From positions 1 through 50,494 of the forward strand of contig NZ_ASXG01000139.1 of NCBI RefSeq assembly GCF_000411975.1: 50,494 nucleotides of DNA, in the 5' to 3' direction. Shown one piece after another: positions 7,235 to 15,193 of the stretch. This DNA comes from Amycolatopsis orientalis DSM 43388 (GTDB lineage: Bacteria; Actinomycetota; Actinomycetes; Mycobacteriales; Pseudonocardiaceae). The notes below the pieces were generated by a model. That model saw nothing but the letters and a program-made list of their open reading frames with translations, did not search any database and was not told the DNA's origin. The translations under genes were made by a program, and so were the position numbers. The first letter of the stretch is position 1; every line of letters starts with the position of its first letter.

Positions 7235-8287
7235 GTGACCGGCGCGGCGCTGGGAGCGACCCGCGCGACGGTGCAGTGGCGGGCCAAGCTCGCCCGCCCG
7301 GTGCCGGGTCTCGCGGTCGCGCTGCTGGTCGCGGCGGCCGCGACGGCCGGAGGGAAGCTCGTTCCGGTGGTCGGCGGGCCGGTGCTCGCCATCCTGCTCG
7401 GCGCGGTCGCCGGGGCGGTCGTGCCGGGGCTGCGCGGCTGGCGGTTCAGCCCGGGCTACGCCGTCGCGTCGCGGCCGGTGCTCCAGCTGTCGATCGTCGT
7501 GCTGGGCACGGGGCTGTCGATCCAGCAGGTGGTGCACGTCGGCGGGCAGTCGCTGCCGGTGATGCTCGGCACGCTCGCGGTCGCGCTCGGCGGCGCGTGG
7601 GTGCTCGGCCGGCTGCTCGGCGTCCGCGGGGAGACGCAGACCCTGATCGGCGTCGGCACCGGCATTTGCGGTGCGTCCGCGATCGCGGCGACCAGTGCGG
7701 TGCTGAAGCCGAAGGAAGCCAATATCGCTTACGCGCTCGGCACGATCTTCACCTTCAACATCGCCGCGGTCCTGCTGTTCCCGCCCCTCGGACACGCGCT
7801 GGGGATGTCGCCGCACGCCTTCGGCCTGTGGGCCGGAACCGCGGTGAACGACACGTCTTCCGTCGTCGCGGCTTCCTACGCCTATGGCGGCGACGCCGGT
7901 GCGTACGGCATCGTCGTGAAGCTCACCCGGACGCTCACGCTGATTCCGATCGTGCTGTTCCTCGCCGTGCTCGCCGCGCGCAAGCAGGCCGGCGGCCGGG
8001 TTTCCTTGCGCGCCATGCCGTGGCACCGCCTGGTCCCGCCGTTCCTGATCGGCTTCCTGGCCGCCGCCACGGTGGAGAGCGCGGGCTGGATCCCGGAGTC
8101 GTGGCACGCGCCGCTCTCGACGCTCGGCACCTTCCTGATCACCATGGCGCTCGCCGGGATCGGCCTGGCGCTCAAGCCGTCCGACCTGCGCAAGGCGGGC
8201 CACCGGCCGCTGCTGATGGGGGCCATCCTGTGGATCGCGGTCGCCGCGTCGAGCCTCGGGCTGCAGGCGCTGACCGGCGGCATGTGA
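7235..8287 (+). CDS. YeiH/UPF0324-family membrane exporter
   Basis: A 350-residue integral membrane protein from GTG 7235, with AGGAG seven bases upstream. About ten hydrophobic helices are visible. Family hallmarks include QLSIVVLGTGLS, GVGTGICGASAIAATSAVL, ANIAYALGTIFTFNIAAVLLFP and GLWAGTAVNDTSSVVAASYAYG. These match the YeiH (conserved hypothetical 698) family, often annotated as a putative sulfate or sulfite exporter. In several bacteria such genes accompany taurine or sulfonate breakdown; no such genes are seen here. Divergence from a HutC-type regulator over twin operators suggests induction by a small metabolite. Confidence 0.9.
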   Translation: MTGAALGATRATVQWRAKLARPVPGLAVALLVAAAATAGGKLVPVVGGPVLAILLGAVAGAVVPGLRGWRFSPGYAVASRPVLQLSIVVLGTGLSIQQVVHVGGQSLPVMLGTLAVALGGAWVLGRLLGVRGETQTLIGVGTGICGASAIAATSAVLKPKEANIAYALGTIFTFNIAAVLLFPPLGHALGMSPHAFGLWAGTAVNDTSSVVAASYAYGGDAGAYGIVVKLTRTLTLIPIVLFLAVLAARKQAGGRVSLRAMPWHRLVPPFLIGFLAAATVESAGWIPESWHAPLSTLGTFLITMALAGIGLALKPSDLRKAGHRPLLMGAILWIAVAASSLGLQALTGGM

Positions 8288-8291
8288 CGCG

Positions 8292-8564
8292 CTAGCGCAC
8301 GCGCGGATTGCGCTTCCGCCGCCTGCGCTCGGCAAGGGCCGCCAGCAGCCGGGACACCCCTCGAGCGCGGCGGACGAACACCAAAGATTCGCCGCGTGGG
8401 GCCGATCCGGTCCCCGCGGCGATCTCGTGGGGCGAGCCGTGCTGGAACGCGCGGAGCCCGGCGGCGAACTCGTCCGGGTCGCCGCCGACGTCCGGATGGT
8501 GGGTGCGCACGAACCGGCGGTAGGCCGCCTTGTCGGCTTCCGACCACGCCTTCCGCTCGTCCAC
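8292..8564 (-). CDS. Mini J-domain-like protein
   Basis: A 90-residue protein from GTG 8564 with GAAGGA six bases upstream. The segment DKAAYRRFVRTHHPDVGGDPDEFAAGLRAFQ resembles helix II, the HPD loop and helix III of a J domain, the part that contacts DnaK. No helix I or IV with normal length is visible and the C-terminus is very basic (RRRRKRNPRVR). It may be a degenerate DnaK co-chaperone or a nucleic-acid-binding relative. It converges with the YeiH gene, four bases apart, and is divergent from the gene at 8658. Confidence 0.65.
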   Translation of the reverse strand: MDERKAWSEADKAAYRRFVRTHHPDVGGDPDEFAAGLRAFQHGSPHEIAAGTGSAPRGESLVFVRRARGVSRLLAALAERRRRKRNPRVR

Positions 8565-8657
8565 CGCCGTCCTTCCCCGGTTGAGGGTTTCGCTCCATGC
8601 TCCTGCCGGAAGCCGGCAGGAGTGCCAACCGGCGGTTCAACGATACAGTTCAAGCAC

Positions 8658-9164
8658 ATGACCGCGGAGATCGAACTCGACCTGTCCGAGCTTCGCGCCG
8701 TGACGGCCTACGCGGTGGCTTGTGCGGAGCCGGTGCTGTCGATCTTCGAACAAGCCCGTCCGGATGATCGCCGTCCGCGCGAGGCGATCGAGGCGGCTCG
8801 GGCGTTCGCCGAGGGAGCCAAGCGCGGCAAGGCGATTCGCGACGCGGCGTGGGCGGCGCAACGGGCGTATCAGGAAGCCCGTGACGCCGGTCAGGCCGCG
8901 GCGAGCGAGGCTGCTCGGGCGGCGGTCGCCGCGGCCGGCGCGGCGTATCTGCATCCGCTCGCGAAAGCGACACAGGTGTGGCACATCCTCGGTCCGGCCG
9001 GGCATGCGGCTCATGCGTGCGAGTTGGCCGGGAGGAACCCCCGGCTCCCGGCGGCTGGTCCGGTGGTGGCCCAGGTGCTGTCGCGATATCCGCCGGCACC
9101 GGGCGGCCGCGGCCGGGCGGGGGAGCTGGTGCGCGAGCTGGATGCCTTGCTGCGCAAGGGTTAG
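8658..9164 (+). CDS. Imm5-like putative immunity protein
   Basis: A 168-residue, mostly alpha-helical, Ala-rich protein starting at ATG 8658. It has the pattern LDLSELRAVTAYAVACAEPVLSIFEQARPDDRRPREAIEAAR split over helices, an RDAAWAAQRAYQEA helix, and AAYLHPLAKATQVWHILGPA. This resembles a family annotated as putative immunity protein (Imm5) or, misleadingly, exonuclease SbcC in actinomycetes. GATACAGT ends about nine bases before the ATG and no ribosome site is seen, so the mRNA may be leaderless. No partner toxin is nearby. Its stop overlaps that of the convergent ABC-F gene. Confidence 0.6.
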   Translation: MTAEIELDLSELRAVTAYAVACAEPVLSIFEQARPDDRRPREAIEAARAFAEGAKRGKAIRDAAWAAQRAYQEARDAGQAAASEAARAAVAAAGAAYLHPLAKATQVWHILGPAGHAAHACELAGRNPRLPAAGPVVAQVLSRYPPAPGGRGRAGELVRELDALLRKG

Positions 9165-10780
9165 CGGACCCGCTCCACCCGCCGCTCGTCCCAGACCGGT
9201 TCCGGGGTTTCGCGGACCGCGCCGTCCGCGCCGAAGACCAGGAACCGGTCGAAGGAGCGCGCGAACCAGCGGTCGTGGGTGACCGCGAGCACCGTGCCCT
9301 CGTACGATTCCAGCCCGTCCTGCAGTGCCTCGGCCGATTCGAGGTCGAGGTTGTCGGTCGGCTCGTCCAGCAGCAGCGCGGTGGTTCCGGCCAGTTCCAG
9401 CAACAGGATCTGGAACCGGGCCTGCTGTCCGCCGGACAACCGGTCGAAGGCCTGCTCGCCCTGGCGGTGCAGTTCGTACCGGCGCAGGGCGGCCATCGCC
9501 GCGCCGCGATCAGCCGAGTGTTCCGTCCACAGCACGTCGACGAGAGTGCGGCCGGACAGTTCCGGACGGGCGTGCGTCTGCGCGAAATGGCCGGGCACGA
9601 CGCGCGCGCCGGTTTTCCATTCGCCGGTGTGCGCGACGTCGCCGCCCGCGAGCAGGCGCAGGAAATGCGACTTCCCGGAGCCGTTCGAGCCGAGCACCGC
9701 GACGCGCTCGCCGAAGAAGATCTCCAGCGAGAACGGTTTCATCAGCCCGGTGAGTTCCAGGTTCGTGCAGGTCACCGCCCGCACGCCGGTGCGGCCGCCG
9801 CGCAGCCGCATCCGGATGTCCTGCGGCCGCGGCGGTTCCGGCGGGGGACCGGCCTCCTCGAACTTCCGCAGCCGGGTCTGCGCCGCCTTGTACCGCGACG
9901 CCATCTCGTCGCTGCGCGCGGCGTACTGCTGCATGTCCCGGACCAGGCGTTTGAGCTGGGCATGCTTCTCGTCCCAGCGCCGGCGCAGTTCGTCGTAGCG
10001 GGCGAACCGCTCCTGCCGCGCCTCGTGATACGTGCCGAAACCGCCGCCGTGCACCCAAGCGTCCGCGCCGTCGCCGCCGGGTTCGACGCTCACGATCTTG
10101 TCCGCCGCTCGCGCGAGCAGTTCGCGGTCGTGCGACACGAACAGGACGGTCTTGCGGGTTTCCTTGAGCCGGGCCTCGAGCCAGCGTTTGCCGGGCACGT
10201 CGAGGTAGTTGTCCGGCTCGTCCAGCAGCAGCACCTCGTCCGGCCCGCGCAGCAACGCTTCCAGCACGAGCCGTTTCTGCTCGCCGCCGCTGAGCGTGCG
10301 CACGAGCCGCCAGCGCGCGCGGTCGAACGGCACGCCGAGCGCTTCCGTCGTGCACATGTCCCAGACCGTCTCGAACTCGTACCCGCGGGCTTCGGCCCAG
10401 TCGCTGAGCGCCTGCGCGTACCGCATTTGGGCGGCCTCGTCGTCGACCTCCAGCAACCGTTCCTCGGCCGCGTCGACCGCTCGGGCGGCGTCGCGAACCC
10501 GTTGCGGGGCAACGGAAACCAGCAGATCGCGCACGGTGCGTTCGTCGCGGACCGACCCGACGAACTGTGCCATCACGCCCAGCCCGCCGGACACGGTGAC
10601 CGCGCCCTCGTCCGGTTTCAGCTCTCCGGAAAGCAGCCGCAGCAAGGTGGTTTTGCCCGCGCCGTTAGGACCGACCAACGCGACGACCGCGCCCTCGCCG
10701 ACCCGGAACGAGACGTCGCCGAGCAGCGGACGCCCGTCGGGCAGCACATAGCGCAGGTGCGCGGCCTCCAAATGCCCCAT
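9161..10780 (-). CDS. ABC-F family ATPase
   Basis: A 539-residue protein with two ATP-binding cassettes and no membrane segments, the ABC-F layout. Cassette one has Walker A GPNGAGKTT, signature LSGGEQKR and Walker B VLLLDEPDNYLD. An inter-domain linker rich in Arg, Lys and Glu follows (residues about 245-315, HAQLKRLVRDMQQYAARSD). Cassette two has GSNGSGKS, LSGGQQARFQ and LLLDEPTDNLD. ABC-F proteins act on the ribosome, either as translation factors or to protect from 50S antibiotics. Which applies cannot be decided here. ATG 10780 is chosen because MGHLEAAHLRY begins the first strand; no strong ribosome site is seen. Confidence 0.93.
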   Translation of the reverse strand: MGHLEAAHLRYVLPDGRPLLGDVSFRVGEGAVVALVGPNGAGKTTLLRLLSGELKPDEGAVTVSGGLGVMAQFVGSVRDERTVRDLLVSVAPQRVRDAARAVDAAEERLLEVDDEAAQMRYAQALSDWAEARGYEFETVWDMCTTEALGVPFDRARWRLVRTLSGGEQKRLVLEALLRGPDEVLLLDEPDNYLDVPGKRWLEARLKETRKTVLFVSHDRELLARAADKIVSVEPGGDGADAWVHGGGFGTYHEARQERFARYDELRRRWDEKHAQLKRLVRDMQQYAARSDEMASRYKAAQTRLRKFEEAGPPPEPPRPQDIRMRLRGGRTGVRAVTCTNLELTGLMKPFSLEIFFGERVAVLGSNGSGKSHFLRLLAGGDVAHTGEWKTGARVVPGHFAQTHARPELSGRTLVDVLWTEHSADRGAAMAALRRYELHRQGEQAFDRLSGGQQARFQILLLELAGTTALLLDEPTDNLDLESAEALQDGLESYEGTVLAVTHDRWFARSFDRFLVFGADGAVRETPEPVWDERRVERVR

Positions 10781-10848
10781 GCCCGCGCACTCTACCCAGG
10801 CTGCCGCGAATCGCCGCACGGTTTTTCCGCTGTCCACAGAGGACACAA

Positions 10849-10882
10849 AGCGGCGGCGCCGGTTCGCGCCGGCGCCGCCGCT
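10849..10882 (-). terminator. Terminator after catalase
   Basis: A 14-bp perfect stem, AGCGGCGGCGCCGG paired with CCGGCGCCGCCGCT, closes a 6-base loop. On the minus strand it lies 15 bases past the catalase stop and is followed by CTTTGTGT. It also separates the catalase gene from the ABC-F gene start at 10780. Confidence 0.8.
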
Positions 10883-10896
10883 CGTCAGGGTCGAGC

Positions 10897-12423
10897 TCAG
10901 GCCTTGCGCTGCATGCTCTCCCGGGCCGGGTTCGCCTGCTCCGCCGCCTTCGGGTCCTTCTCGTCCTGCTTCGCGCGCACGCCGGACTCAACGCGGTCGC
11001 CGAGGTCCTTGTCCACGTTGTGCCAGTACTCGAAAGCCCGCTTCAGCACCGGTTCGGTCACGCCGTTCAGCAGGTGGCCGACGATGTTGTCCACCAGCCG
11101 CTCGCGCGCGGCGTCGTCCAGCACCTCGCGCACGAGCGTGCCGGCCTGGCCCCAGTCGTCGTCCTCGGCGTGGTCGACGTAGGCCGAGCGGACCATCTCG
11201 CCGTCGGCGTGCCAGCCCGCGGGAGTGCCGTAGCGTTCCGTGTCGGCGCGCGGGCCGCCCTTGGAGTTCGGCGCGTACACCGGGTCGGAGACCTTCGCGT
11301 AGCGCATCGAGCCGTCCTTGCTGTAGCTGTGCACCGGCGCGACCGGCGTGTTCACCGGCAGCTGCTTGTAGTTCGCGCCGATCCGGTACCGGTGCGCGTC
11401 GGCGTAGGCGAACAGCCTGCCCAGCAGCATCCGGTCCGGGCTCGGGCCGATGCCGGGCACCAGGTTGTTCGGCTCGAACGCGGCCTGCTCGATCTCGGTG
11501 TGGTGGTCGGTCGGGTTGCGGTCGAGCGTCATCCGGCCGACCTCGATCAGCGGGTAGTCGCCGTGCGGCCACACCTTCGTCAGGTCGAACGGATTGAACC
11601 GGTAGGTCTTCGCGTCCTCGAACGGCATCACCTGGACGTGCAGCGTCCAGCTCGGGTAGTCGCCGCGCGCGATGGCCTCGAACAGGTCCCGGGTGTGGTA
11701 ATCGGTGTCGGCAGAGGCCATCTGGTCGGCCTCGTGCTGGGTGAAGAACTCGATGCCCTGGTCGGTCTTGAAGTGGTACTTGACCCAGAACTTCTCGCCG
11801 GCGGCGTTGACCCACATGTACGTGTGCGAGCTGTAGCCGTTCATGTGCCGCCACGTGCGCGGGATGCCGCGGTCGCCCATCAGCCAGGTGACCTGGTGCG
11901 CCGATTCGGGGGACAGCGTCCAGAAGTCCCACTGCATGTCGTGGTCGCGCAGGTTGCTGTCCGCGCGGCGTTTCTGCGACCGGATGAAGTGCTGGAATTT
12001 CAGCGGGTCCTTGATGAAGAACACCGGGGTGTTGTTGCCGACGAGGTCGTAGTTGCCCTCGGGGGTGTAGAACTTCAGCGCGAACCCGCGCGGGTCGCGC
12101 CAGGTGTCCGGGCTGCCGCGCTCGCCGGCCACGGTGGAGAACCGGGCGGCCATCGGGGTTTTCGCGCCCGGCTGGAACACCGCCGCCTTGGTGAAGCGGC
12201 TGACGTCGGCGGTCACCTCGAAGTGCCCGAACGCGCCGCTGCCCTTCGCGTGCGGCTGCCGCTCCGGCACCCGTTCCCGGTTGAACTGCGCCATCTGCTC
12301 GATCAGGTAGTGGTCCTGCAGCAGGATCGGCCCGCCCGGGCCGAGCGTGAGCGAATGCTCGTCGCTTTCGGCCGGGATCCCGGAGTCCGTGGTGGTCGCC
12401 GGGGGTTTCGGTTCTTCGGTCAT
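10897..12423 (-). CDS. Monofunctional haem catalase
   Basis: A 508-residue small-subunit catalase, which converts hydrogen peroxide to water and oxygen in the cytoplasm. The catalytic His is in RVPERQPHAKGSGAFGHFE (about residue 58), the catalytic Asn in LVGNNTPVFFIKDP, and the haem-ligand Tyr in LFAYADAHRYRIGANY. FSTVAGERGSPDTWRDPRGFALKFY split across the family signature is intact. ATG 12423 overlaps the fur stop as ATGA, so the two are translated as one operon. This fur-catalase arrangement is the classic CatR/FurA-KatA/CatA pair of actinomycetes, induced by peroxide. A strong terminator follows. Confidence 0.97.
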   Translation of the reverse strand: MTEEPKPPATTTDSGIPAESDEHSLTLGPGGPILLQDHYLIEQMAQFNRERVPERQPHAKGSGAFGHFEVTADVSRFTKAAVFQPGAKTPMAARFSTVAGERGSPDTWRDPRGFALKFYTPEGNYDLVGNNTPVFFIKDPLKFQHFIRSQKRRADSNLRDHDMQWDFWTLSPESAHQVTWLMGDRGIPRTWRHMNGYSSHTYMWVNAAGEKFWVKYHFKTDQGIEFFTQHEADQMASADTDYHTRDLFEAIARGDYPSWTLHVQVMPFEDAKTYRFNPFDLTKVWPHGDYPLIEVGRMTLDRNPTDHHTEIEQAAFEPNNLVPGIGPSPDRMLLGRLFAYADAHRYRIGANYKQLPVNTPVAPVHSYSKDGSMRYAKVSDPVYAPNSKGGPRADTERYGTPAGWHADGEMVRSAYVDHAEDDDWGQAGTLVREVLDDAARERLVDNIVGHLLNGVTEPVLKRAFEYWHNVDKDLGDRVESGVRAKQDEKDPKAAEQANPARESMQRKA

Positions 12424-12860
12424 CTCGCGAGCTCCTCGTGGTGGTCGGAAACGCCGGAGCAGTCCGGGCACAGGCCCCAGAAGACGATCTCGGCCTCGTC
12501 GACGGCGTACCCGTGCCGGTCGTGCGGCGTGAGGCAGGGGGCCTCGCCGCGGACGCAGTCGACGTCCTCGGCCCGGCCGCAGCGGCGGCACACCACGTGG
12601 TGGTGGTTGTCGCCGGTCCGCCGTTCGAACCTCGCCGGATGCCCGGACAGCTCGATCCGGCGGACCAGGCCCGCCTCGCCGCACGCGGCGAGCACGTCGT
12701 AGACCGCTTGGATCGAAACGCTGCCCAGGCTTTCGCGCACGCCCGCCACGATCGCCTCGACCGTCGCGTGCGGGTGCTCGCCGAGCCAGCCGAGCACGGC
12801 TTGCCGCGGCTTGGTGACGCGCAGGCCAGCCGCCCGCAGCGTCGCCGCCGAGTCCGGCAT
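12420..12860 (-). CDS. Fur-family peroxide regulator, CatR/FurA type
   Basis: A 146-residue Fur homologue from ATG 12860, with GGGGAGGACTCC just upstream. The winged helix (LRVTKPRQAVLGWLGEHP, SIQAVYDVLAACGEAGLVRRI) leads to the metal-binding domain with DNHHHVVCRRCGRAEDVDC, a CxxC pair, and a second CPDCSG. Four Cys suggest a structural zinc site; the HHH cluster fits the regulatory metal site. It is the first gene of the operon with catalase and most likely represses both until oxidised by peroxide. Family and context agree; the specific metal is inferred. Confidence 0.93.
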   Translation of the reverse strand: MPDSAATLRAAGLRVTKPRQAVLGWLGEHPHATVEAIVAGVRESLGSVSIQAVYDVLAACGEAGLVRRIELSGHPARFERRTGDNHHHVVCRRCGRAEDVDCVRGEAPCLTPHDRHGYAVDEAEIVFWGLCPDCSGVSDHHEELAR

Positions 12861-12880
12861 CGGAGTCCTCCCCGGGGATC

Positions 12881-12898
12881 TGGAACCGCTCCAGTTCC
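12881..12898 (-). promoter_or_regulatory. Candidate Fur/CatR operator
   Basis: GGAAC (12882-12886) and GTTCC (12894-12898) are complementary around seven bases, and TGGA/TCCA nests within. The site lies 20-40 bases upstream of the fur ATG, a good place for autorepression of the fur-catalase operon. It is not a textbook Fur box. Confidence 0.4.
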
Positions 12899-12923
12899 GG
12901 CGGTTACCCGGTCGCCGCGCCGC

Positions 12924-13559
12924 TCACACCTGGGTGTCACCCAGGGGCCGGACCAGTTCGGCGAGATGCGCGCGAAGGACGGCGACGCATTCCCCCGGCG
13001 AGGTGAGTTCCGGCTGCAGCACCGCGCGGAACGCGATCCCGTCCAGGAGGGCGGCCAGCCGGGGCGCTTCGACGTCGGGGTCCTTCGGCTCGAACCGGCC
13101 GCTGCGGGCCTGGGCGTCGAGGATGCGCCGGGCCAGCGTCACCGTGCCCTGGACCGCTTCCCGGGCCAGGTCGTCCAGGCCCGGATCGGCGCGCGCGGCC
13201 ATCAGGAATTCGACCAGCACGGTCACCTCGGTGCGCCGCCGCTCGTCCAGCGGCAGCAGCTCCGACAGGAACTCGGCGAGCTGGTCGACGGCCTCGTCCG
13301 GCGAAAGGTCCGACAGCGAACCGATCTTCTCCCGGCGCTCGACCAGTCGGGCGGTCGTCCGGTCGATGGTGGTGCGCATCGCGAACCGCATCAGCTCGTG
13401 CTGGCTGTCGAAGTAATGCCGCACCGACCCGATGTTCAGGCCTGCTTCCGCGGCCACCGCGCGCAGCGAGACCGCGTGCAGCCCGTCCTTCGCGGCCAGC
13501 CGCAGCACCGCGTCGGCGATGTGCGCGCGCCGCTCTTCTCCGTCCACCACTTTAGGCAC
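12924..13559 (-). CDS. TetR-family regulator
   Basis: A 211-residue protein beginning at GTG 13559. The N-terminal helix-turn-helix is typical of TetR (RRAHIADAVLRLAAKDGLHA, then SLRAVAAEAGLNIGSVRHYF and a DSQHELMRFA helix). The C-terminal ligand domain resembles the BetI-like TetR_C group (ARLVERREKIGSLSDLSPDEAVDQLAEFLSELLP across helices). Ligand unknown. It faces two small coupled membrane-protein genes across a 67-base gap that carries two matching palindromes, so it very likely represses them and itself. Confidence 0.92.
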   Translation of the reverse strand: MPKVVDGEERRAHIADAVLRLAAKDGLHAVSLRAVAAEAGLNIGSVRHYFDSQHELMRFAMRTTIDRTTARLVERREKIGSLSDLSPDEAVDQLAEFLSELLPLDERRRTEVTVLVEFLMAARADPGLDDLAREAVQGTVTLARRILDAQARSGRFEPKDPDVEAPRLAALLDGIAFRAVLQPELTSPGECVAVLRAHLAELVRPLGDTQV

Positions 13560-13570
13560 TGGACTTTTAT

Positions 13571-13611
13571 ATCACAGACGTGATAGAAACGGTTTGTATC
13601 ACAGGTGTGAC
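13571..13611. promoter_or_regulatory. Twin TetR operators
   Basis: ATCACAGACGTGAT (13571-13584) and ATCACAGGTGTGAC (13598-13611) are near-identical inverted repeats, 27 bases centre to centre, between the TetR gene and the small membrane genes. ATCAC-N4-GTGAT is the common core. They fill most of the intergenic space. Confidence 0.8.
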
Positions 13612-13626
13612 AGAAAGGGGTGTGCC

Positions 13627-13893
13627 GTGGAGACGGTGCTGAACATCCTGCTGATCCGGTTCGGCGTGATCGCCGCGATCGTCGTGGTCGTCGGGCTGGC
13701 CGGGTTCGCGCTGATCGTTTCGCTGCGGCGGCGCGGCAAGGGCGAGCGAGTCCGGGAAGGCGCGGCGGTGCTGGCGAAATCCGCGGCCCGGGCGATGGAG
13801 CGGCGCGGGGCGCGGGGAGTGCGCGGCGAGGTCGTGCGCCAGGCCGCCCGGTGGCTGGACGAGGACCCGGACCGGAAGCGGTCCGGCCGGTGA
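13627..13893 (+). CDS. Small single-span membrane protein
   Basis: An 88-residue protein starting at GTG 13627 with AAGGGG six bases upstream. Residues 5-31 form one transmembrane helix (LLIRFGVIAAIVVVVGLAGF and onward). The remainder is a basic cytoplasmic tail (RRRGKGERVREGAA, MERRGARGVRG) of amphipathic helices. No family was recognised. Its stop overlaps the next gene's start as GTGA. With the adjacent TetR gene and twin operators it forms a regulated unit, perhaps responding to membrane stress or a lipophilic compound; that role is inference. Confidence 0.7.
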   Translation: METVLNILLIRFGVIAAIVVVVGLAGFALIVSLRRRGKGERVREGAAVLAKSAARAMERRGARGVRGEVVRQAARWLDEDPDRKRSGR

Positions 13894-14033
13894 ACGCCGT
13901 GCTGCTCGCGGACGGGGACGAAATGCTGCGGCACCTCGTGCACGATCTGTTCGTGAAAGGACTGATCGTGCTGGGGGCGGTGCTGGTGGCGGTCGCCGGG
14001 ATCGTGGTCATCTGGAAGAAGGTGGGGCGCTGA
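13890..14033 (+). CDS. Very small membrane protein, coupled
   Basis: A 47-residue protein starting at GTG 13890, overlapping the previous stop by four bases. The first 22 residues are soluble (VLLADGDEMLRHLVHDLF), then one transmembrane helix runs to the end (GLIVLGAVLVAVAGIVVIWKK). An inner ATG at 13923 would give 36 residues. Tight coupling to the 88-residue membrane protein suggests that the two act together. It is too short to be picked up by most annotation and no homologue was recognised. Confidence 0.6.
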   Translation: MNAVLLADGDEMLRHLVHDLFVKGLIVLGAVLVAVAGIVVIWKKVGR

Positions 14034-14151
14034 GGTTCCGGCGCGCGCCATCCGGCGGGCGAGCCCCGCGCGGCACGCGACACGTGGCGGTGCCCGCCGG
14101 GTGCGGGATTTCGGCACGATGGAGTCCTCACCTGGAAGACGGAGGCCGTCG

Positions 14152-15105
14152 ATGAGTTATCCGTTCGATCCCGAAATCGCCGCCGCGCTCCCGATGCTGC
14201 CCGAGGTCGACTTCGTCGACGTGGCCGCCGCGCGGGCGGGCATGGCCGAGCTGATCGCCTCGATGCAAGGGGAGGTCGACGAAACCGGCGTCACCACGCG
14301 CGACGAGGCGGTGCCCGGTCCCGAAGGCGCGCCGGACGTCCCGATCCGCATTTACACTCCCGACCGCGTCGCGACGAAGGCGCTGGTGTTCGACATCCAC
14401 GGCGGCGGTTTCGCGCTCGGCGACTTGGAAGTCGACCACGCGGGCAACGTCGAAATGGCGAAGGAACTCGGCGTCGTGATCGTGTCGGTCGAGTACCGGC
14501 TCGCGCCGGAGCACCCGTACCCGGCCGGGCTGGAGGACTGCTACGCGGCGCTCGAATGGTCGGTCAAGCACGCGGACGAACTGGGCATCGACCCGGAAAA
14601 GGTGGTCGTCTACGGCGTGAGCGCGGGCGGCGGGCTGGCCGCGGCGCTGGCCCTGCTGGCCCGCGACCGGGGCGGCCCGGCCATCGCGTTCCAGTTCCTC
14701 GCCGTGCCGGAACTGGACGACCGCCTGGAGACCGGCAGCATGCGCCGGTTCGCGGACACGCCGCTGTGGCACCTGCGCGCCGCCGAGGCGAGCTGGGACT
14801 ACTACCTGGGCGGCCCCGGCAAACGCGGCGGCGCGGACGTCCCGGTCTACGCCGCGCCGGCTCGGGCGAACGATCTCTCGGGACTGCCGCCGGCGTACGT
14901 GTCGGTGATGGAGTTCGATCCGCTGCGCGACGAGGGAATCGCTTACGCGCAGGGCCTTTTGGCGGCGGGAGTGCCTACGGAACTGCACTTGTTCCCGGGG
15001 ACTTTCCACGGCTCCGGGGTGATCCGGCACGCGACGGTGAGCCGCCGGGAAGCCGCGGAACGACGGGCAGTGCTGGCCCGGGTGCTGGGGGTCGAGGCCG
15101 GCTGA
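14152..15105 (+). CDS. Alpha/beta hydrolase, hormone-sensitive-lipase type esterase
   Basis: A 317-residue esterase from ATG 14152, preceded by ACGGAGGC. It carries the HSL-family HGGG oxyanion motif (FDIHGGGFALGD) and the nucleophile elbow GVSAGGG, in place of the commoner GDSAGG. The Asp of DPLRDEG and the His of FPGTFHGS complete the triad. The family hydrolyses short acyl esters or lactones. It stands alone, preceded by the small membrane genes and followed by a convergent terminator. The natural substrate is unknown. Confidence 0.92.
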   Translation: MSYPFDPEIAAALPMLPEVDFVDVAAARAGMAELIASMQGEVDETGVTTRDEAVPGPEGAPDVPIRIYTPDRVATKALVFDIHGGGFALGDLEVDHAGNVEMAKELGVVIVSVEYRLAPEHPYPAGLEDCYAALEWSVKHADELGIDPEKVVVYGVSAGGGLAAALALLARDRGGPAIAFQFLAVPELDDRLETGSMRRFADTPLWHLRAAEASWDYYLGGPGKRGGADVPVYAAPARANDLSGLPPAYVSVMEFDPLRDEGIAYAQGLLAAGVPTELHLFPGTFHGSGVIRHATVSRREAAERRAVLARVLGVEAG

Positions 15106-15127
15106 GGCCGTGCTTGGCTGGGGTGCG

Positions 15128-15159
15128 GCCGGAATCGCCTGCGCGGGGGTGATTCCGGC
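15128..15159. terminator. Bidirectional terminator hairpin
   Basis: GCCGGAATC (15128-15136) and GATTCCGGC (15151-15159) form a 9-bp perfect stem with a 14-base loop between the convergent esterase and regulator genes. No T-run follows on either strand, as is common in actinomycetes. Confidence 0.6.
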
Positions 15160-15193
15160 GTGCCCGGCCTGGTTTTCGCGACCCGTGTTCCCC

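Noticed and set aside
8978..11182. 734-residue plus-strand open frame
   Set aside because: Shadow of the ABC-F and catalase genes on the other strand; no ribosome site or recognisable domain.
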